NCBI GenBank assembly: GCA_022561255.1
Contig: JADFRO010000041.1
Coordinates: 1-12,986, forward strand
DNA from: Planctomycetota bacterium
Lineage (GTDB): Bacteria > Planctomycetota > Phycisphaerae > UBA1845
Direction of reading: 5' to 3'
DNA length: 12,986 bases
In this document: piece by piece, positions 1-6,114 of the stretch
How positions within the stretch are numbered: position 1 is the stretch's first letter
How the letters are laid out: each line of letters opens with the position of its first letter
The notes under the pieces: generated by a model
Database searches by the model: none
Seen by the model: only the letters and a program-made list of their open reading frames with translations
Told to the model about the DNA's origin: nothing
Made by a program: the position numbers and the translations under genes

Positions 1-800
1 GGCGCCTGACATTTTAAACGCTCAAGCGTTGCTCCGAACGTGCGCGCAAACACAAACGGCAAACGAAAGCCTCACGACAGAACGCGACGAACGACATGGC
101 GAGAGTTTCCCCTCCGCAACGCCTCTTACTCTCCACCGGGAGAACGCACCGTACGAAACGCGCAACGCCGAAAGACAACCAACGTCGCCTGGTAGCTCCC
201 GAACAAACAACCCCAAACATCGCGAGCAAGCGACACTGAGATCAACTACACGCTGCTCCGATGGGGCCGATATTACCAAAACGTGAACCGAAGGTCAATG
301 GGTTTTTCCACGTTCCAGGGATCGGGGTCCGGGAGACTACCTATTTTATCCGCAACGGATCAACTAATTAGAGTGTGGGTCGAACTAGACCTGACGGGCT
401 GCGACGTACGTCCCGGGCCTACCATATTACCGGCCGCTATCCTCGCCACATTCGTAAGCGGCTTTTGCTTCGCCCGCTCGACTTTGAGACTCGTCCGCAG
501 GCGCAGGCACGCACGCGGGTCGACGGAAGGAGGCTCGCTCGCCCCAAGGTTGAAGCCTACAGAAACCGTAACATCACCTTTTTTTGCATTGAAAAATCAA
601 CCGCGACATCCTATCGTGGACGGAACGGGGTTCAACAATCTGGATGCCGCGTGTCAGCGGGTGACCGAATACACGGTGGTGCGCCCTCGGGGTCGAGCGG
701 GACCGAGTCTCGTGTACGGTGCCGAGCTTTCCAGGAAACAGGAAGCCATCGACAATCATGCCCGGGATTTGCTGCGATGGCTTGACGACGGGCGGGCGTT
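1..800. other. 800-base stretch without a supportable gene
   Basis: I see no recognisable protein or RNA gene here. The longest open frame is a GTG-initiated 173-codon frame at 283-804 on the + strand whose TGA overlaps the ATG of the next gene (ATGA at 801-804). Its first third is rich in TTA, CTA, ATA and AGA codons, unlike the GC-ending codons of the genes to the right, and it shows no domain, signal peptide or membrane segment that I recognise. Short overlapping frames on both strands at 14-290 look like chance products of GC-rich sequence. A small inverted repeat (AACGCT-CA-AGCGTT) lies at 17-30 with no T-run on either side that would make a convincing terminator. Confidence 0.55.
589..617 (+). 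promoter_or_regulatory. candidate sigma70-type promoter for gene 1
   Basis: TTGAAA (589-594) and TATCGT (612-617) are separated by exactly 17 bases, matching the -35 consensus at 5 of 6 positions and the -10 consensus at 4 of 6. It follows a T-rich patch (579-585) in an otherwise GC-rich region. It would leave a leader of roughly 180 bases before the ATG at 801. Planctomycete promoters are poorly defined, so this rests only on consensus and spacing. Confidence 0.25.
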
Positions 801-3800
801 ATGAGCACGAACTGGGGACGAGGCATCGGGCGGCCTGTCGCTTTGGCCTTGCCGCTCTTCATCTTCGCTTCCGCTCTTTCCGATCACACATTCGGCGGTG
901 ACCGGCACGGGGGCAGATTCGTCGTCGAGGGCGGGCAGGTAACGTTCGATCTCGCTGCGGGGAAGATCGGCCCGTTCGGCGGAACCATCAGCGCTCGCGG
1001 GGCAGTGGCCTCACCGGAGCATCCGTCCCACATCACCTTCGAGATCAGCCCATCGACCCTGGAAATCCTGTCCGGCGAGGGAGAACCGATCGAATTCGGC
1101 ACGGGGGAGATCCGTACGTCCGGCGCACTCGCCATTCACACTGCGGGAAAGACAATAATCATCGGCAACCTGACGCTCCTCCACGGCGACGACGGAATCT
1201 GGCGGGTCGTCGACCGGATCGATGGGGACGAAGTAGGCAGGGTCGTTTTCCTCGTGGGGTCTGCATACATCGAGCACAGGGTGGCCGAGGGAGAACTACG
1301 GATCGCCGCAGAGCTGTTCCTCGCCGAACCGCTGGCAACGGCCTTGGGCGCGCCGCGCGAACACTCGCAAGTGATTGGTCGGGTGCTTGTGGCGGCGCGA
1401 ACTGCGCCGTTGGGCGAGGCTGTGGGAGCCAAAAAACTTCGCGAAGACGTCCCGCGGCCTGGTGATCCGTTGGTGGCGTCCACCCTGACCGCTGGCCCCG
1501 ACGTCATCGTCGGAAACTTGCACGACGTAAATAGCCACGGCAGCAGCGGCGGGATATCCGCCTACTCTGTCGGAACCGTGTCGTGCAACATCGGAGATGA
1601 GTGGCTGGATTGGTCAGCCAACACGAACCGACACCCGGTGATCGCCCAGAACATGTACCGGATGAAGGACGGACGGTTCGAGCAAATCGGGATGAGCTGG
1701 GTCAAGCACGGATTCTTCGCGCTATCACAGACCCTGTGCTTCGGCGATTGCCAACGTGTCGAGGACGGTACACACCTCGGCGTTCATTGCTCCGATCCCT
1801 ACACGGCGAGTCAGAACGGGGACCAACCACGGCTGGGGCCACGATACCAAATCAACGCGTACACGGGCAACTTCCCCTATCCCCCGGCGAATCCCTCGTG
1901 GAGCGGACCGATAGCACGGCGGATTCAGGTGAAAAGCAGCGACATGGATCCGTCGCAGAACGAGGGTGCGCAATACTACGTCGAGGGGCACTACGTAACG
2001 CGAGACGATGCGGAGGCGGGAAACCAGGACAACAACGTCTCGTATCGAACCATCGACGTAAGCGGTTCGCGCATCATTTCACTCACCGGATCCACGCGGC
2101 GCGAACAACCCGCGATCCGAGCGTGGGCTCAGAGCGACGCCGCCGTCCGCGAGACCGAGGTGAGGGTTCCCAACGACGGAATGTTCATCATCGCCGCGAA
2201 ACCGACCGACTTGGGCGATGGGTTCTGGCGCTACGAGTATGCCGTTTACAACCTCAACTCGAATCGGGCGGCGCGAACTTTCTCGATTCCTATCGATCCC
2301 ACGAGCGACGTGCGCAACATTGGGTTTCACGACGTCCATTACCACAGCGGCGAACCGTTCAGTACGTTGGACTGGGGCCCGGTCGTTGGCAACGGTGCGA
2401 TGACGTGGACGACGCAGACCTTCGACGTCAACCCCAACGCCAACGCGCTGCGGTGGGGAACGCTTTACAACTATCGGTTTGAGAACGACCGACCGCCCCA
2501 TACGACGCAGGTGACGATGGGACTGTTCCGCCCCGACACGCCGGAGGCCGTAACGTTCGCGTCGCCGGGGCCGATCACGAGCACCGTCGATTGCAACAAC
2601 AACGGCGTACCCGATAGCCTCGATGTGGAAAACGGTGACAGCGTCGATTGCGACGGCGACAAGGTTCCGGACGAATGCGAGAGCTTTCCGCCCCGCGCGG
2701 TGTTGGTTTCAAACGAACTGACGCGGCCGGTCTATGCGGCATCTCCCCCGGGAGACGATCAGCGGTTGTTCGTTGTCGAGCAGGAGGGGAAGATTCAAGT
2801 TCTGTCAGGCTTCGAGCTTCTCGAAACACCGTTCCTGGACATCGCATCGCTTGTGAGTTCAACCGGCGAGCGCGGATTGCTGAGCCTCGCGTTTGACCCG
2901 GACTATTTCGCAAACGGCGCTTTCTACGTCAACTATACAGACTTGGGCGGAGATACGGTAATCGCGCGGTACCGCGTCTCTGCCGATCCGAACGTCGCCG
3001 ACGCCACGACGGGCTTGATCCTCAAGACGATCCAGCAGGATCTCGCCACGCACAACGGCGGGCAGTTGCAGTTCGGACCCGACGGCTTTCTGTACGTCGG
3101 CATGGGCGACGGCGGAGGTCAATACGATCCGTTCAACCGCGCCCAGGACACCGGTTCTTTGTTGGGAAAAATCCTTCGTCTCGACGTCAACAGCCCCCCG
3201 GATTACATCCCGAAATCAAATCCGTTCACAGGGGCCGGGCTGCCGTTGCCGGAGATCTGGACGATCGGCGTTCGCAACCCGTGGCGGTTTAGCTTCGATC
3301 GCCTGACGGGTGACCTGTACGTGGCCGACGTCGGCGCGGACAGCTTCGAGGAAGTTACGATTCAATCCGCCGCATCGCCGGGAGGTGAAGACTACGGCTG
3401 GCGCTGCATGGAGGGATTAAGCTGCACGGGGCTTTCCGGGTGCGTGTGCAACGACGAGGCGCTGACGCTTCCGATTCTTGACTATCCGCATGACGGCGCG
3501 GACTGCGCGATCACGGGAGGGTACGTGTATCGCGGATGCGCGCTGCCGAATCTTCTGGGGTTCTACTTGTACGCTGACTATTGCTCCGGAGCGATCCGAT
3601 CGTTTCGATACGTGGACGGCGCGATCGCCGAGGAACTCGACCTCACCGCGACCCTGACCACGGACACAGGGCCGATCCACTCGATCGTCTCGTTTGCCGA
3701 AAACGGTGCCGGCGAACTGTTCATCATCAGTCACGACGGATCGGTCTACCGGATCGTTCCGGATCCAACGGACGGCGCCGTATGCGGCAACAACGTCCTC

Positions 3801-5882
3801 GAGGCGGGTGAGTTCTGCGACGACGGGAATACGTCGCCGGGCGACGGGTGTGATGAGAACTGCGCGACGGAGAACGGACCGGTCAACAACCGCTGCGCCA
3901 CCGCACTTCGAGTCGGCGAAGGGAGCTTCGACTTTGACACGACCGACTCGACGATGGATGGGCCTGACGAGCGTGCGTTGTGTCGCGTCGAAGGGCAAGG
4001 CGGGGCGGCCGACATCTGGTACTGCTACACACCTATCTGCAGCGGAACCGCGACGGCACACCTTTGTGGCACCCGCTTCGACGCGCTCCTTGCGGTCTAC
4101 GATGACGGATGCGATTGTCCGACGGAACCCTCAGCGCTGGCGTGCGAAGACGACGAGTGTACCGGCATCGACTTCTCCGTCACGGCGTGCGAGACCTATC
4201 TTATCCGCGTGGCCGGGTACGAGGGTCTGCAGGGCGCGGGGACGTTGACCATCGACTGCGATCCGGGACTCATCGAAAACGACTGCGACGGTAATGGAAT
4301 TGCGGACGGCGACGACCTTCTCTGCGGAACGCTCAACGATACAAACGGAAACGGCATCCCCGACACCTGCGAGACGAGCGGCGATTTCATTCGCGGTGGA
4401 AGACTCTACGACCGCTGGTGGGCGGAAACGAACGACATCCCGCCCTCGACCAATCACCCCTTGTGGGCCACGCGTCCCGACCCGAAAAGTAACACGCGCA
4501 CAGCCGGCGAAACCTGGCGGTGTAAGGAATGTCACGGGTGGGACTACAAGGGTGTGGACGGGCAGTACGGACAGGGGTCGCACCGCACCGGGTTCGGCGG
4601 CGTCCTCGGCACGACGCTGGACGCCGCGGACATTTTTGCGTTGCTGAAGGAACCCCTGGAAGGCGGGGGCGTTCTGCGCGGACATGACTACGGATCGGTC
4701 CTACCCGATACAAGGATCGACGACCTGGTGGCCTTCGTTCTTGCGGGTGCGATCGACGACGATCCGTACATCGACGCGTTTTCGGGGAAATTCTCGGGTG
4801 ATCCCGTGGTCGGGGAAACGAACTTCTTGGCAGGGGCCGACCCCGCTTGCGTCACGTGCCACGGAGCCGACGGAACGAACATCAACTTCGGTTCCGCGAG
4901 CGACCCGGAGTATCTGGGGACCGTGGCGGTTTACAATCCGTGGGAGATGCTCCACAAGATTCGCTTTGGACAACCAGGCGCTGCGATGCCGAGTTGGGTG
5001 GCGGCTGGCGGCAGCACCCAGGGGGCGGCGGACATCGGCCGCCATGCACAGTTGAATTTTCCCGTCGACTGCATTCTCGACTCTCAGTGTGATGACGACG
5101 TGGAATGCACAGCCGACTACTGCAGCGAACAAGGGCGCTGCGTTCACGACGCCGACGACAGCTTCTGCCCCGACGATGGCGTGTTTTGCAACGGGCTGGA
5201 GGCGTGCCTCATCGGGATTGGGTGCACCAGCCCCGGGAATCCGTGCAGCGAGACGACAGCTTGCGTCGAGCTCAGTCAAGAGTGCGGGTGCGAATCGCCC
5301 TTCGTGGACGCCGCCGGCTCGCGTTACTTGGCCATCACCCCGCAACCCGCCAACGCTCCTGCGGAGGGCGCCCCCCCGATCCCCGTCGCGCTGCTCATTA
5401 CACCAGAGTGTGCAGGGGGAGTCGCGCGGTACGTTGGCGAACCGTTCGGAGAATTCAACGTCGCGATGCTCGTTGACCACCCGTCGCAGGCCGCTTTCCT
5501 AACACCCACGCAATGGGGTGGCACCGTGTACGTAACCGGGATCGACATCGCCCCGAATGTGAGCTACGCCGTTCAGGAAGACTGCGGAATCCCCAAACTG
5601 CCAGTCTTAACAAATGCGACGGTCGTGACGACGCTGGTCTGGGGCGACGTCATCGGGCGCGAAGGTACGCGTGAGCCGGACGGAGTCGCCAACGTCCTCG
5701 ACATCACAGCCGTGGTTGACGGCGTGAAGGAGCTGCCGTCGGCCCTTCCGCTTTACAAGCTCGATCTGCTCAGTTGCACGCCGAATCAGAAGGTGGACGT
5801 TGTGGACCTCACCGGCGTTGTGGACGCCGTAAAGGACCTGTCGTTTTTTAACGGAACGCGGTGTCCAGGACCGTGTTGGTAA
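801..5882 (+). CDS. Exported multidomain quinohemoprotein-like protein: PQQ GSDH propeller fused to diheme cytochrome c, with dockerin-like C-terminus
   Basis: Predicted 1693-residue extracytoplasmic protein. An in-frame TGA at 783-785 and the absence of other starts fix the ATG at 801; the Shine-Dalgarno is poor. Residues 1-33 look like a signal peptide (hydrophobic ALALPLFIFASAL). Residues 34-230 are beta-rich and unrecognised. Residues 232-595 resemble a large planctomycete extracellular domain (VIAQNMYRMKDGRFEQIGMS). A DCNNNGVPD-type Ca-binding stretch lies at 597-627. The GSDH beta-propeller spans 629-987, with the family's HNGG histidine at 751 and the RNP arginine at 825. A Myxococcus-type Cys repeat (995-1021), a PPC-like domain (1029-1153) and another Asp/Asn-rich Ca-binding stretch (1161-1190) follow. 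The diheme cytochrome c (1196-1420) has CKECH at 1241-1245, CVTCH at 1350-1354 and Met1396 as a likely distal ligand. A Cys-rich stretch (1424-1497) precedes a C-terminal module (1507-1693) with WGDV at 1614 and two D-rich DxxVVDxVK repeats. Inferred role: PQQ-dependent oxidation of a sugar with intramolecular electron transfer to heme. The substrate is unknown. Confidence 0.9.
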   Translation: MSTNWGRGIGRPVALALPLFIFASALSDHTFGGDRHGGRFVVEGGQVTFDLAAGKIGPFGGTISARGAVASPEHPSHITFEISPSTLEILSGEGEPIEFGTGEIRTSGALAIHTAGKTIIIGNLTLLHGDDGIWRVVDRIDGDEVGRVVFLVGSAYIEHRVAEGELRIAAELFLAEPLATALGAPREHSQVIGRVLVAARTAPLGEAVGAKKLREDVPRPGDPLVASTLTAGPDVIVGNLHDVNSHGSSGGISAYSVGTVSCNIGDEWLDWSANTNRHPVIAQNMYRMKDGRFEQIGMSWVKHGFFALSQTLCFGDCQRVEDGTHLGVHCSDPYTASQNGDQPRLGPRYQINAYTGNFPYPPANPSWSGPIARRIQVKSSDMDPSQNEGAQYYVEGHYVTRDDAEAGNQDNNVSYRTIDVSGSRIISLTGSTRREQPAIRAWAQSDAAVRETEVRVPNDGMFIIAAKPTDLGDGFWRYEYAVYNLNSNRAARTFSIPIDPTSDVRNIGFHDVHYHSGEPFSTLDWGPVVGNGAMTWTTQTFDVNPNANALRWGTLYNYRFENDRPPHTTQVTMGLFRPDTPEAVTFASPGPITSTVDCNNNGVPDSLDVENGDSVDCDGDKVPDECESFPPRAVLVSNELTRPVYAASPPGDDQRLFVVEQEGKIQVLSGFELLETPFLDIASLVSSTGERGLLSLAFDPDYFANGAFYVNYTDLGGDTVIARYRVSADPNVADATTGLILKTIQQDLATHNGGQLQFGPDGFLYVGMGDGGGQYDPFNRAQDTGSLLGKILRLDVNSPPDYIPKSNPFTGAGLPLPEIWTIGVRNPWRFSFDRLTGDLYVADVGADSFEEVTIQSAASPGGEDYGWRCMEGLSCTGLSGCVCNDEALTLPILDYPHDGADCAITGGYVYRGCALPNLLGFYLYADYCSGAIRSFRYVDGAIAEELDLTATLTTDTGPIHSIVSFAENGAGELFIISHDGSVYRIVPDPTDGAVCGNNVLEAGEFCDDGNTSPGDGCDENCATENGPVNNRCATALRVGEGSFDFDTTDSTMDGPDERALCRVEGQGGAADIWYCYTPICSGTATAHLCGTRFDALLAVYDDGCDCPTEPSALACEDDECTGIDFSVTACETYLIRVAGYEGLQGAGTLTIDCDPGLIENDCDGNGIADGDDLLCGTLNDTNGNGIPDTCETSGDFIRGGRLYDRWWAETNDIPPSTNHPLWATRPDPKSNTRTAGETWRCKECHGWDYKGVDGQYGQGSHRTGFGGVLGTTLDAADIFALLKEPLEGGGVLRGHDYGSVLPDTRIDDLVAFVLAGAIDDDPYIDAFSGKFSGDPVVGETNFLAGADPACVTCHGADGTNINFGSASDPEYLGTVAVYNPWEMLHKIRFGQPGAAMPSWVAAGGSTQGAADIGRHAQLNFPVDCILDSQCDDDVECTADYCSEQGRCVHDADDSFCPDDGVFCNGLEACLIGIGCTSPGNPCSETTACVELSQECGCESPFVDAAGSRYLAITPQPANAPAEGAPPIPVALLITPECAGGVARYVGEPFGEFNVAMLVDHPSQAAFLTPTQWGGTVYVTGIDIAPNVSYAVQEDCGIPKLPVLTNATVVTTLVWGDVIGREGTREPDGVANVLDITAVVDGVKELPSALPLYKLDLLSCTPNQKVDVVDLTGVVDAVKDLSFFNGTRCPGPCW

Positions 5883-5886
5883 GAAG

Positions 5887-5922
5887 CGATCGTGTGTTCC
5901 CTAACTATGGACACCGCGATCG
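5887..5922 (+). terminator. imperfect hairpin just after gene 1 stop
   Basis: CGATCG (5887-5892) pairs with CGATCG (5917-5922). GTGT (5894-5897) then pairs with ACAC (5911-5914) and CC (5899-5900) with GG (5909-5910), leaving an 8-base loop. It begins four bases after the TAA at 5880-5882. No T-tract follows, so it is not a classic intrinsic terminator; it could instead be an mRNA 3'-end stabiliser. Its right arm overlaps the candidate promoter at 5908-5936. Confidence 0.3.
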
Positions 5923-5936
5923 AAATCGGATATACC
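5908..5936 (+). promoter_or_regulatory. candidate sigma70-type promoter for gene 2
   Basis: TGGACA (5908-5913, 5 of 6 to the -35 consensus) and TATACC (5931-5936, 4 of 6 to the -10 consensus) are spaced by exactly 17 bases. Initiation would be near 5943, giving a leader of about 170 bases before the ATG at 6115. The 232-base gap and this site suggest that gene 2 is transcribed separately from gene 1. Confidence 0.35.
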
Positions 5937-6102
5937 GGAGGTCAGTGCGTCTGTGAGCTGGTCGGAGGGGGCTCCGTAGCGCTTCTTATCGCACGATTTC
6001 GCCCGACAAGCCTCCTGGACCGGTTCGACGCGCACAAAGCGCGTGTCGTGCGTGCTGACTTTGGGGTGACGGCTTCCGGTTAGAGGTTTGGCAAAACTTC
6101 GC

Positions 6103-6107
6103 GAGGG
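6103..6107 (+). promoter_or_regulatory. ribosome binding site deciding gene 2 start
   Basis: GAGGG lies seven bases before the ATG at 6115. An upstream in-frame TTG at 6088 is less likely: its GAGG (6083-6086) is only one base away, and starting there would put nine extra residues with an acidic Glu ahead of an otherwise ordinary signal peptide. Confidence 0.55.
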
Positions 6108-6114
6108 CGGATCG

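Noticed and set aside
14..286. Short overlapping open frames on both strands at the left edge
   Set aside because: Their translations are Arg/Cys/Ser-rich with no motif, and frames on opposite strands cover the same bases.
1601..2482. 293-codon open frame on the + strand inside gene 1
   Set aside because: It is an Arg/Gly/Pro-rich shadow frame lying entirely within gene 1, whose own frame shows clear family features at the same place.
4701..5480. 259-codon open frame on the minus strand opposite gene 1
   Set aside because: It lies antisense to the cytochrome and Cys-rich regions of gene 1, has an Arg/Val-rich composition and no recognisable domain, as expected of GC-rich antisense.
6028..6044. 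Hairpin ACGCGC-ACAAA-GCGCGT between genes 1 and 2
   Set aside because: It has only a 6-base stem and no T-run, and would lie inside the proposed gene 2 leader. No riboswitch-like structure is visible around it.
5892..6083. 63-codon GTG open frame between genes 1 and 2
   Set aside because: It has no ribosome binding site and no recognisable product, and it overlaps the hairpin and candidate promoter.
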